Origin: JBDTDV01 sp039922875
Lineage (GTDB): Bacteria; Actinomycetota; Actinomycetes; Actinomycetales; Microbacteriaceae
Assembly (NCBI GenBank): GCA_039922875.1
Contig: JBDTDV010000008.1
Span: 77,236 to 141,235, forward strand
Direction of reading: 5' to 3'
DNA length: 64,000 bases
The translations under genes were made by a program, and so were the position numbers. The notes below the pieces were generated by a model. That model was given only the letters and a program-made list of their open reading frames with translations. It searched no databases and was not told the origin of the DNA. Positions within the stretch are counted from its first letter, which is position 1. The number at the start of each line of letters is the position of its first letter. Positions 42,327 through 50,401 of the stretch are shown here, piece after piece.

Positions 42327-43847
42327 GTGAAGACCACGGTTGACCAGCTGAGCCCCACGCGCGCCAAACTCACCATTGCGGTGACGCCGGAGGAGCTGAA
42401 GCCCGCCATCACCCACGCGTACGGGCACATTGCCGAGCAGATCACCGTCCCAGGCTTCCGCAAGGGCAAGGTTCCGCCGCCCATCATCGACCAGCGGGTC
42501 GGCAAGTCTGCGGTGCTCGAGCATGCGGTCAACGAGGGCCTGGACGGTTTCTACCGTGCCGCGGTTCACGAGCATGAATTGCGCCCGCTCGGGCGCCCGC
42601 AGGCCGATATCACCGAATGGCCAAGCGACAAGGATTTCTCCGGCGACCTGCTGCTGACCATCGAGGTGGATGTCCGGCCCACGATCACGGTTCCGGACTA
42701 CGTCGGACTTGAGCTCACCGTAGACCCGGTCGAGGTCACCGACGCGGAGGTCGACGAGGAGCTCGACAACCTACGCAGCCGGTTCGGCACCCTGGTCACG
42801 GTGGATCGCCCGGCCAGCACTGGTGACTTTGCGCAGATCGACCTGGTCGCCACCATTGGTGGCAACGAGGTCGACACCGCGCAGAGCATTTCCTATGAGG
42901 TCGGCTCCGGCGAGCTCATCGAGGGCATTGACGAGGCGTTGGATTCGCTCAGCGCCGGTGAGACCACCACCTTTGAATCGACTCTGCTCGGCGGTGACAA
43001 CGAAGGCGAGAAGGCTGAGGTCACCGTGACGATCACCGCGGTCAAGGAGCGCGAGCTTCCCGAGGCCGACGACGACTTCGCCCAGATTGCCAGCGAGTTC
43101 GACACCATCGATGAGCTCAAGGCCAGCCTGCGCACTCAGGTCGAGCGGTCGAAGGTATTCGGGCAGGGTACCCAGGCGCGTGACCAGTTCGTTGAGAAGC
43201 TGCTGTCGCTGGTCGAGATCCCGGTGCCGGCGCAGCTGGTGGAGGACGAGGTTCATCGTCACTTGGAGAGCGAGGAGCGGCTCGAAGATGACGAGCACCG
43301 CGCTGAGGTCACCACCTCCAGCGAGCGTACCTTCCGTACTCAGATCCTGCTCGACGACATCGCCGAGCAGTTGAAGGTGCAGGTGTCGCAGGACGAACTG
43401 ACCCAGTACCTGATTCAAGGCGCGGCCCAGTACAACATGGAGCCCAACGAGTTCGTCAAGATCCTCAGCGAGAACAACCAGGTGCCACAGATGGTCGGCG
43501 AGGTGGCTCGCAACAAGGCCCTTGCCATTGCGCTGGGCAAGGCGACCGTCAAGGACTCCGACGGAAAGCCAGTCGACCTGAGCGAGTTCACCGCTGTAGC
43601 AGAAGCACCGGCCGAGGAGCCGGCGGCCGATGACACCACAGTGGATACGGCAGTCGAGGACACGGCAGTCGAGGACACGGCAGTCGAGGATACGGCAGTC
43701 GAGGACACGGCAGCTGAGGACACGGCAGCTGATGATGCTGTTGCGGACGGCACCGCGGATGCCGCAGCGTCCGCTGCCCCTGCCGCCGCAGATGATGAGA
43801 CGGCCCAGAAGCCGGCCAAGAAAAAGAAGGCCGCGAAGAAGAACTAG
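42327..43847 (+). CDS. tig: Trigger factor chaperone/prolyl isomerase
   Basis: Binds the ribosome exit tunnel and shields nascent chains. The ribosome-binding loop GFRKGKVP (43-50), a central FKBP-type domain (about 155-240) and the helical arm domains are intact. The total of 506 residues exceeds the usual 430-470 because of a C-terminal tail: five to six TAVED/TAAED pentapeptides encoded by 15-bp repeats, then an Ala/Asp stretch and a Lys-rich end KPAKKKKAAKKN. GTG 42327 follows CAGGAGAC. Confidence 0.93.
   Translation: MKTTVDQLSPTRAKLTIAVTPEELKPAITHAYGHIAEQITVPGFRKGKVPPPIIDQRVGKSAVLEHAVNEGLDGFYRAAVHEHELRPLGRPQADITEWPSDKDFSGDLLLTIEVDVRPTITVPDYVGLELTVDPVEVTDAEVDEELDNLRSRFGTLVTVDRPASTGDFAQIDLVATIGGNEVDTAQSISYEVGSGELIEGIDEALDSLSAGETTTFESTLLGGDNEGEKAEVTVTITAVKERELPEADDDFAQIASEFDTIDELKASLRTQVERSKVFGQGTQARDQFVEKLLSLVEIPVPAQLVEDEVHRHLESEERLEDDEHRAEVTTSSERTFRTQILLDDIAEQLKVQVSQDELTQYLIQGAAQYNMEPNEFVKILSENNQVPQMVGEVARNKALAIALGKATVKDSDGKPVDLSEFTAVAEAPAEEPAADDTTVDTAVEDTAVEDTAVEDTAVEDTAAEDTAADDAVADGTADAAASAAPAAADDETAQKPAKKKKAAKKN
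43639..43735 (+). repeat. 15-bp tandem repeats in the tig tail
   Basis: Units of the type ACGGCAGTCGAGGAC, about six copies with single-base variants, encode the acidic TAVED pentapeptides at the C-terminus of trigger factor. Confidence 0.85.
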
Positions 43848-43880
43848 CTTCTTCCGCACGCCCATACCGCTCTGCCCACG

Positions 43881-43908
43881 GCGAACACGCCGGTGTGTGC
43901 GCGTTCGC
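43881..43908 (+). other. Hairpin in the tig-clpP1 intergenic region
   Basis: Arms GCGAACACGC (43881-43890) and GCGCGTTCGC (43899-43908) pair at 9 of 10 positions around an 8-base loop. No T-run follows, so an attenuator or processing site is more likely than a terminator. Confidence 0.4.
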
Positions 43909-43975
43909 TCAGATAGATTCGATTCGAAGCGACGTCGATACGAGCGACACGCGACATAAGGAAACGGAGCGAGAC

Positions 43976-44563
43976 ATGGCCGAACAGGCACCGACACCTG
44001 GTGTTTTTGACCGACTGCTGAAGGACCGCATTATTTGGCTCGGGACCGAGGTGCGCGACGAGAACGCCAACGAGATCTGCGCCAAGATTCTCCTTCTCGC
44101 GGCCGAGGACTCGAAAGAGGACATCTACCTGTACATCAACTCACCCGGTGGCTCGATCACGGCCGGTATGGCGATCTACGACACCATGCAAATCGTGCCA
44201 AACGACATCGTCACGGTCGGGATCGGCATGGCCGCGTCCATGGGCCAACTGCTGCTGACCTCTGGCACCAAAGGCAAGCGGTACATCACCCCGAACGCCC
44301 GGGTGCTGCTGCACCAGCCGCACGGCGGATTCGGTGGAACCTCCAGCGACATCCAGACCCAGGCGCAGCTGATCCTGGACATGAAGCGTCGGCTGGCCGA
44401 GATCACCGCGGCTCAAACCGGGAAGACTGTCGAGCAGATCAACGCGGACGGCGACCGCGACCGCTGGTTCAGCGCTCAGGAGGCCTTGGAGTACGGGTTT
44501 GTCGATCACGTGCGCGATTCGCTTACCGACGTCACAGGTGGCGGCGGAACCGAATCCAAATAA
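43976..44563 (+). CDS. clpP1: ATP-dependent Clp protease proteolytic subunit 1
   Basis: Serine peptidase that forms a tetradecamer with ClpP2 and degrades substrates unfolded by ClpX or ClpC. The 195 residues carry the triad Ser88 (MAASMGQ), His113 (LLHQPHGG) and Asp162 (DRDRW) in canonical spacing. ATG 43976 (MAEQAPTPG) is chosen; the longer frame covers only intergenic sequence. It is first of three clp genes. Confidence 0.95.
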   Translation: MAEQAPTPGVFDRLLKDRIIWLGTEVRDENANEICAKILLLAAEDSKEDIYLYINSPGGSITAGMAIYDTMQIVPNDIVTVGIGMAASMGQLLLTSGTKGKRYITPNARVLLHQPHGGFGGTSSDIQTQAQLILDMKRRLAEITAAQTGKTVEQINADGDRDRWFSAQEALEYGFVDHVRDSLTDVTGGGGTESK

Positions 44564-44593
44564 TTCTTTGACGGCAGAGAACGGGAACATCTT

Positions 44594-45277
44594 ATGAACA
44601 ATCTCAACTTCGGCTCATCCGCCCCCTCGGGCTTGGCCGGTACCCAGGCAATGCCCGGCGCCCGGTACATCCTCCCGTCGTTCGAGGAGCGCACCGCCTA
44701 CGGCTATAAGCGCCAAGACCCCTACGCGAAGCTTTTCGAGGATCGGATCATCTTCCTCGGTGTGCAGGTGGATGATGCCTCCGCCGATGACGTGATGGCT
44801 CAGCTTCTGGTGCTGGAGAGCCAAGACCCGGATCGAGACATCGTGATGTACATCAACTCACCCGGTGGCTCGTTCACGGCGATGACTGCTATTTACGACA
44901 CGATGCAGTACATTCGTCCGCAGATCCAGACGGTTTGCCTGGGACAAGCGGCATCCGCCGCCGCGGTGCTGTTGGCCGCCGGTGCACCTGGCAAGAGGCT
45001 CGCGTTGCCCAACGCGCGCATTCTGATCCACCAGCCCGCCGTTGGCGAGGCCGGCCAAGGTCAGGCATCGGACATCGAGATCCAGGCTGCCGAGATCCTG
45101 CGGATGCGCACCTGGCTCGAGGAAACCTTGGCCAAGCACTCCAACCGGAGCCAGGAGCAGGTCAACAAGGACATCGATCGGGATAAGATCCTCAGCGCAG
45201 CCGACGCGCTGGAGTACGGCCTGATCGACCAGGTGCTCGGCAGCCGGAAGAACGTGCCTGCCGCTTTGGTCAAGTAG
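44594..45277 (+). CDS. clpP2: ATP-dependent Clp protease proteolytic subunit 2
   Basis: Second ClpP paralogue. In actinobacteria the active form is a mixed ClpP1/ClpP2 complex. The 227 residues include a 30-residue N-terminal extension, probably a processed propeptide. Ser121 (LGQAASAA), His146 (LIHQPAV) and Asp195 (DIDRDK) keep the catalytic spacing. It is followed by a strong intrinsic terminator, so clpX can also be transcribed separately. Confidence 0.95.
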   Translation: MNNLNFGSSAPSGLAGTQAMPGARYILPSFEERTAYGYKRQDPYAKLFEDRIIFLGVQVDDASADDVMAQLLVLESQDPDRDIVMYINSPGGSFTAMTAIYDTMQYIRPQIQTVCLGQAASAAAVLLAAGAPGKRLALPNARILIHQPAVGEAGQGQASDIEIQAAEILRMRTWLEETLAKHSNRSQEQVNKDIDRDKILSAADALEYGLIDQVLGSRKNVPAALVK

Positions 45278-45286
45278 TCCGACCCA

Positions 45287-45323
45287 GACGGCGTGCCGGG
45301 CCACGGCACGCCGTCTTCTTTTT
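45287..45323 (+). terminator. Intrinsic terminator after clpP2
   Basis: A perfect 12-bp stem GACGGCGTGCCG (45287-45298) / CGGCACGCCGTC (45304-45315) with a 5-base loop is followed by TTCTTTTTC. Confidence 0.9.
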
Positions 45324-45400
45324 CTGTGACGCTGCTCTTTGATGTCGTCCGTTCAGGCTAGGCTCGAATCAGGTTCCACACCAATGGAGGAAGGTGACGG

Positions 45401-46678
45401 ATGGCTCGGATAGGTGAGAGCGCCGACCTGCTTAAATGCTCATTCTGCGGAAAGAGCCAAAAGCAGGTCCAGCAGCTCATTGCCGGCCCCGGCGTCTACA
45501 TCTGTGATGAGTGCGTCGAGTTGTGCAACGAGATCATCGAGGAACGCCTTGCCGAAGCTGGCGAGGAGGCCACCGGTGAGTTCGAACTGCCGAAGCCGAA
45601 GGAGATTTTCGCCTTCCTTGAGGAATACGTCATCGGGCAGGAGCCGGCAAAGCGGGCTCTGTCGGTGGCGGTGTACAACCACTACAAGCGCGTCCGCGCG
45701 CGTAACACCATTACCTCGGCCGATGCGGCGCGCGATGATGTGGAGATTTCGAAGAGCAATATTCTGCTGATTGGTCCGACCGGTTGCGGGAAGACCTACC
45801 TTGCCCAGACACTGGCGAAGCGGCTCAATGTGCCGTTCGCGGTGGCCGATGCAACCGCGTTGACCGAGGCCGGCTATGTCGGCGAAGACGTGGAGAACAT
45901 CCTTCTTAAGCTGATCCAGGCCGCTGACTACGATGTCAAGCGGGCCGAGCAGGGCATCATCTATATTGACGAGGTCGACAAGATCGCTCGGAAGGCCGAG
46001 AATCCCTCGATCACCCGAGATGTGTCGGGTGAGGGTGTGCAGCAGGCGCTGCTGAAGATCCTCGAGGGCACCGTCGCCTCTGTGCCGCCCCAGGGCGGCC
46101 GTAAGCATCCGCATCAGGAATTCATCCAGATCGATACGACCAATGTGTTGTTCATCGTGGCCGGCGCGTTCGCTGGGCTGGAAGAGATCATCTCCTCGCG
46201 GGCTGGCAAGAAGGGCATCGGCTTCGGCGCCCCGTTGCACAGCAAGGGCGATGACATCAACCTCTTCTCCGAGGTGCTGCCGGAGGATCTGCACAAATTC
46301 GGGTTGATTCCTGAATTCATCGGTCGGCTCCCGGTGGTGACCACGGTGACCCCGCTGGATCAGGATGCCTTGATGCAGATCCTGACTGAACCGAAGAACG
46401 CTTTGGTGCGGCAGTATCAGCGCATGTTCGAGATCGACGGCGTGGAACTCGAATTCGACCATGACGCGCTGCAGGCCATCGCCGATCTCGCCGTGCTGCG
46501 CAAGATAGGTGCCCGTGGGCTGCGGGCGATCATGGAAGAAGTGCTCGGGCCGATCATGTTCGAGGTGCCATCCAGCGAAGAGGTCGCCCGGGTCGTGGTT
46601 ACCCGCGAAACCGTGCTGGAGAACGCCGCGCCGACCATCGTCGCACATCGTCCGCGGCGCCAGGAGAAGTCAGCGTAG
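45401..46678 (+). CDS. clpX: ATP-dependent Clp protease ATP-binding subunit ClpX
   Basis: AAA+ unfoldase feeding ClpP1P2. The N-terminal zinc-binding domain uses Cys13, Cys16, Cys35 and Cys38. Walker A is GPTGCGKT (125-132), Walker B IIYIDEVDK (about 186-194). A GAFAGLEEII sensor region and the IGF-type loop (KGIGFGAPL) that docks ClpP are present. The 425 residues are standard. Start ATG follows GGAGGAAGG. It is downstream of clpP1-clpP2 but separated by a terminator. Confidence 0.97.
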   Translation: MARIGESADLLKCSFCGKSQKQVQQLIAGPGVYICDECVELCNEIIEERLAEAGEEATGEFELPKPKEIFAFLEEYVIGQEPAKRALSVAVYNHYKRVRARNTITSADAARDDVEISKSNILLIGPTGCGKTYLAQTLAKRLNVPFAVADATALTEAGYVGEDVENILLKLIQAADYDVKRAEQGIIYIDEVDKIARKAENPSITRDVSGEGVQQALLKILEGTVASVPPQGGRKHPHQEFIQIDTTNVLFIVAGAFAGLEEIISSRAGKKGIGFGAPLHSKGDDINLFSEVLPEDLHKFGLIPEFIGRLPVVTTVTPLDQDALMQILTEPKNALVRQYQRMFEIDGVELEFDHDALQAIADLAVLRKIGARGLRAIMEEVLGPIMFEVPSSEEVARVVVTRETVLENAAPTIVAHRPRRQEKSA

Positions 46679-46690
46679 CCGACCGCGGGT

Positions 46691-48733
46691 TCAGGCGCCC
46701 AGGCCGCGACGCTTCAGCAGAGGTTCAATTCGCGCGTCCCTACCTCGAAAATCGCGGAAGGCCGCCAACGGGTCGGTGGAGCCGCCTACCGCGAGCAGCC
46801 TCTGGCGGAATCGGTCCCCGTTCGCCCGATTCAGGCCGCCGTTCTCGGTGAACCATTCAACGGTGTCCGCGTCGAGCACCTCGCTCCAGATGTAGGAGTA
46901 GTAGCCGGCGTCGTAGCCGCCGGAAAACGTGTGCTGGAAGTAGGTGCTCGAGTATCGGCTGGGCACGACGGGGTTATCGAGGCCGACCTTGGCTAAGGCG
47001 ACAGCTTCGAACTCGGCAACATCGGTCACCGAGTCGTCGGCGGTGATCCGGTGCCAGGCCTGGTCCAGCAAGGCGGCGGCCAGGTATTCGCTGGTCTTGA
47101 AGCCTTCGTTGAAGCCCTCGGATGCCCGCACCCGGTCCACCAGCGCCTGCGGCATCGCATCGCCGGTTTGAAAGTGAACCGCATAATTCGCCAACACCTC
47201 CGGCCACAGCATCCACATTTCGTTGACCTGGCTGGGGAACTCGACGAAGTCGCGGAACACGTTCGTCCCGGCGAACTTCGGATAGGTCACTGTGGCGAAG
47301 AGCCCGTGCAGAGCGTGACCGAACTCATGGAACAGGGTGCTCACCTCGTCATAGGTCAGTAGGGTGGGCTCCCCGTCCGCAGGCTTTGGCACGTTGTGGT
47401 TGTTGATCACCACCGCCGTCGGCGTCCCCAGCAGGGTCGCCTGGTCGACGAACGAGCTCATCCAGGCACCGCCGCGCTTCGAGTCGCGCGTGTAGAGATC
47501 GTAGAGGAAGAGGCCGACGGCCGAGCCGTCCTCGTTGAAGACTTCAAATACCCGCACATCCGGGTGATACCCGATCAGGTCGCTGCGCTCGGTGAAGGTA
47601 ATTCCGTATAGTTTCGTGGCGGCAAAGAACACGCCGTCGTGCAGCACACGCTCGGCCTCGAAATACGGCCGCATCGCCGCTGTGTCCACGTCGTACCTCT
47701 CCCGGCGTACCTGTTCGCTGTAAAACGCCCAGTCCCAGCTGGCCAGTTCGGTGCCCTGACCGAGCTTGCGCTGCAAGTCGGCCTGCTCGAGTCGTGCGTT
47801 GCGTGCGGCTGCGGGTGCGAGCTTCTCGAGCATCTTAGCGACGGCCTCCGGTGACCGTGCCGTCTCATCCGCCGTGACGGAGGCGGCGTGGTTCTCGAAC
47901 CCGAGCAGGCGTGCTCGTTCGGCCCGCAAGCGGGTGATCTCGAGCACCAGCTGTCGGTTGTCATTTTCACCACCGCGGATACCGCGGGCACGGGAGGCGG
48001 CCATCACGCGTTCACGCACGTCGCGTCGGGTCAGACTGGCCAGGTACGGATGCCCGGTGGGCAGCACCAAGGTGATCAAATACTCGTCGTCTAGGCCGCG
48101 CTCGGCAGCAGCCGCCGCCGCGGCCGAGATCTCACCGGAGCTCAGGCCGTCGAGCTCGGCCACATCGTCGATCAGTACGGCGAGTTCATTGGTGTCGGCA
48201 AGCAAATTCTTCTCGAAGCGGGTGGTCAAGGTCGACAGGCGCTGATTGTAGGCCTTGAGATCTTCCTTGCCCTTGTCATCCAAGCCTGCGCCGGCGAGGG
48301 TGAACTCGGTGTAGTAGCGCGTAATGAGGTAGCGGGACTCCGCGTCCAAACCCAGGTCGTCGCGCTGTTCGTAGAGGGTGGTGATACGGGCGTACAGGGC
48401 AGAATCGAGTTTGATTGCGTCCTCGTGAGAGGCGAACAAGGGGGCGAGCTCTTCCTCCAAAGCGGTGGTCACCTCGTTGGAATCGGACGCGGTCTTGTTT
48501 AGGAATACCTGAGCGGACCGATACAGGGTCTGACCGGAGCGCTCCAGGGGGATCATGGTGTTCTGAAACGTCGCAGCCTCGCTCTGGGCGGTAATCGCAT
48601 CGATTTCGGCGCGCTGCTGCGCGAATCCGCTTTCGAACGCGGGGCGGAAGTGATCGTCGCGGATCTGCGCAAACGGTGGGAGCTGATAGGGGAGCGTGCT
48701 GGGGGTGAAGAGCGGGTTGTCGAGTTCGGCCAT
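46691..48733 (-). CDS. dcp: Peptidyl-dipeptidase Dcp (M3 metallopeptidase)
   Basis: Zinc peptidase that releases C-terminal dipeptides from oligopeptides in the cytoplasm. The 680 residues match Dcp. The zinc motif HEFGHALHG lies near residue 466, with the third ligand in the following E-rich FVEFPSQVNEMW segment. No signal peptide is present. It is convergent with clpX (12-bp gap) and divergent from the HTH regulator at 48811. Confidence 0.94.
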   Translation of the reverse strand: MAELDNPLFTPSTLPYQLPPFAQIRDDHFRPAFESGFAQQRAEIDAITAQSEAATFQNTMIPLERSGQTLYRSAQVFLNKTASDSNEVTTALEEELAPLFASHEDAIKLDSALYARITTLYEQRDDLGLDAESRYLITRYYTEFTLAGAGLDDKGKEDLKAYNQRLSTLTTRFEKNLLADTNELAVLIDDVAELDGLSSGEISAAAAAAAERGLDDEYLITLVLPTGHPYLASLTRRDVRERVMAASRARGIRGGENDNRQLVLEITRLRAERARLLGFENHAASVTADETARSPEAVAKMLEKLAPAAARNARLEQADLQRKLGQGTELASWDWAFYSEQVRRERYDVDTAAMRPYFEAERVLHDGVFFAATKLYGITFTERSDLIGYHPDVRVFEVFNEDGSAVGLFLYDLYTRDSKRGGAWMSSFVDQATLLGTPTAVVINNHNVPKPADGEPTLLTYDEVSTLFHEFGHALHGLFATVTYPKFAGTNVFRDFVEFPSQVNEMWMLWPEVLANYAVHFQTGDAMPQALVDRVRASEGFNEGFKTSEYLAAALLDQAWHRITADDSVTDVAEFEAVALAKVGLDNPVVPSRYSSTYFQHTFSGGYDAGYYSYIWSEVLDADTVEWFTENGGLNRANGDRFRQRLLAVGGSTDPLAAFRDFRGRDARIEPLLKRRGLGA

Positions 48734-48748
48734 GCACTTACTCTACTG

Positions 48749-48806
48749 ACGCAAATGAATGTTTGCAAAGGGAAGGTTGCAAATGACTCTTTGCACTGTT
48801 ATCGTG
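48749..48806. promoter_or_regulatory. Triplicated TTTGCAAA-like boxes, candidate operator
   Basis: TTTGCAAA at 48762-48769, TTGCAAAT at 48777-48784 and TTTGCAC at 48790-48796 are spaced 14-15 bases. A weaker GCAAATG lies at 48750. They occupy the divergent promoter region of dcp and the winged-HTH gene. Confidence 0.55.
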
Positions 48807-48810
48807 AAGT

Positions 48811-49452
48811 GTGAGCAATAGCGCAGATCCGGCCGGCGGCGAGGACAACACGAGTCAACCCGAGCGCGCCGATCGGAGCATTGATCTGGAGTCGTTGAAG
48901 GCGCTCGCGCACCCCCTTCGGGTACAGATCCTCGACATTTTGTCGCAGTACGGGCCCGCAACGGCCAGCGGCCTCGCGGTGCGAATGGGCGAATCCAGCG
49001 GAGCAACCAGCTACCACTTGCGCCAGTTGGAGCGCCATGGATTTGTCCGCGAGATTGAGGGCAAGGGCACGGCACGAGAGCGTTGGTGGCGACGATCGCC
49101 AGGCTCGCTCAAGCTTGAGATAACCGAGCTCAGCCAGACTCAGACCGGTCGGATCGCTGCGGCGACCGTACAGCGGCAGTGGAACACAAACCGCGAAATT
49201 CTGTTGCGTCAGTTCGCGGAGCACAGCCTCGACGTCTTGCCAGAACATTGGATAACGGCTTCTCAAATCAGTACCGCCAACGTGAGATTGACAGCGGATC
49301 AGCTCAAGGAATTGGGCGAGGAATGGATGCGCTTCACGGACCGTTATCTCGAAACGCTGCGGAACCAAGACGAGAGTGTGCCGGGATCACGACCGGTACA
49401 AATTCAGTTCAATGCATTTCCGCTAATTGACGGAGAGGAGACTCCAGAATGA
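48811..49452 (+). CDS. ArsR-like winged helix-turn-helix regulator
   Basis: The 213-residue regulator has an N-terminal winged HTH (ALAHPLRVQILDILSQYGPATASGLAVRMGESSGATSYHLRQLERHGFV, given here as the span 28-76 with key residues HPLR and SYHLRQL). It has no Cys cluster for metals. The C-terminal two thirds are helical and may sense a small molecule. GTG 48811 starts about 14 bases after the last TTTGCA box, suggesting autoregulation. It overlaps the small ORF at 49449 by 4 bp. Confidence 0.85.
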   Translation: MSNSADPAGGEDNTSQPERADRSIDLESLKALAHPLRVQILDILSQYGPATASGLAVRMGESSGATSYHLRQLERHGFVREIEGKGTARERWWRRSPGSLKLEITELSQTQTGRIAAATVQRQWNTNREILLRQFAEHSLDVLPEHWITASQISTANVRLTADQLKELGEEWMRFTDRYLETLRNQDESVPGSRPVQIQFNAFPLIDGEETPE

Positions 49453-49658
49453 CCGCCATCACCCAGCCCGGATGCCGAGAATGCGCGGCGCCACGCGGCC
49501 TGCATCGGTTCGCGATCAGCCTCGGGCTCGTCCTGGTCCAGTGGGGACGGAAGCGTGCTGAGCTTCGCGCCGCGCGCCCGATGTACGAGGAACAGCTTCG
49601 GCGCGTTCACGGAGCCCGCGACGGGCTCGTCTGGCGTGGACAGTCCGGGCACAGCTGA
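49449..49658 (+). CDS. Small basic protein coupled to the HTH regulator
   Basis: The 69-residue basic protein starts with CREC (a CxxC pair), followed by an amphipathic helix HRFAISLGLVLVQWGRKRAE. Its ATG overlaps the regulator stop (ATGA), a strong sign of real coupling. Function unknown; it may be a membrane-associated partner controlled by the regulator. Confidence 0.6.
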   Translation: MTAITQPGCRECAAPRGLHRFAISLGLVLVQWGRKRAELRAARPMYEEQLRRVHGARDGLVWRGQSGHS

Positions 49659-49673
49659 GGCTGGCTGGCGCGT

Positions 49674-49946
49674 TCACTCGTCGAGGCCGAATTCGTCGCC
49701 GGACGCGTTCGGATCGGGCTGGGTGATCGTGGCCGTGTCTTCGCTTGCGTTGTAGCGGATCACCGTTCCGTCATCCAACTCGATTTCCGGCCGGGACTCC
49801 AGCCAGGTGAGGGTCCATCGCCAGAGCGACGTTTCCACCTCAAGCGCGTCGAGTTCTTCTTCCACGGCGCGGACGGCGAGCGTGACGACCTCCGGCAACC
49901 CATCGGGTGGCTCGGAGCCGACCGGCCATCTGCTGCCCAGTTGCAT
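49674..49946 (-). CDS. Small conserved protein of unknown function
   Basis: The 90-residue acidic protein (WRWTLTWLESRPEIEL, then DDGTVIRYN) looks like a conserved Microbacteriaceae small protein. Its ATG overlaps the GNAT stop by 1 base, so it is third in a valS-GNAT unit. No motif suggests a function. Confidence 0.65.
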   Translation of the reverse strand: MQLGSRWPVGSEPPDGLPEVVTLAVRAVEEELDALEVETSLWRWTLTWLESRPEIELDDGTVIRYNASEDTATITQPDPNASGDEFGLDE

Positions 49947-50392
49947 CAGACCGTGATGTCGTAGGTGACCCAGTCCGTCCGGGTTGCGACGTCGTCGTAA
50001 AGTTTCCGGGCGGTTTCATCATTCTCGGCAGCAGCCAGGCGGACCACGCTGAGCTGGCGCTCGGCCGCGGTCTCACGCACCGCATCGATCAACGCGGTGC
50101 CTACCCCGGTACCGCGTTCACTGGGGGTGACGAACAGATCGTCCACCCAGAGTCCTCGGGTGGCTGACAACGGCCGGAGGAACTCGCGGTAGTGCGCGAG
50201 GCCGACAAGCGTACCGTCGTCCTTCGTGGCGAGAATGGCGTGTGCCTCACTGTTGGGGTCGGTGATCCAACTCCACACCAAGAGTGCCTTTTCATCGGTA
50301 ATCGGTGTGTCGTACACCTCACCATAATCAGCGTAGAGCCCCAACCAGTCGAAGAAGTCCCTATCCTGGGGGGTCCTGACCTGAACTGCCAT
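49946..50392 (-). CDS. GNAT-family N-acetyltransferase
   Basis: Transfers acetyl from acetyl-CoA to an amine; substrate unknown. The 148 residues carry LWVDDLFVTPSERGTGVGTALI, where the RGTGVG loop is the acetyl-CoA pyrophosphate motif, and a VVRLAAAENDETARKLYDDV beta-alpha segment. It starts 9 bp after valS, so it is likely cotranscribed. Confidence 0.85.
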   Translation of the reverse strand: MAVQVRTPQDRDFFDWLGLYADYGEVYDTPITDEKALLVWSWITDPNSEAHAILATKDDGTLVGLAHYREFLRPLSATRGLWVDDLFVTPSERGTGVGTALIDAVRETAAERQLSVVRLAAAENDETARKLYDDVATRTDWVTYDITV

Positions 50393-50401
50393 TGCAGCCT
50401 C

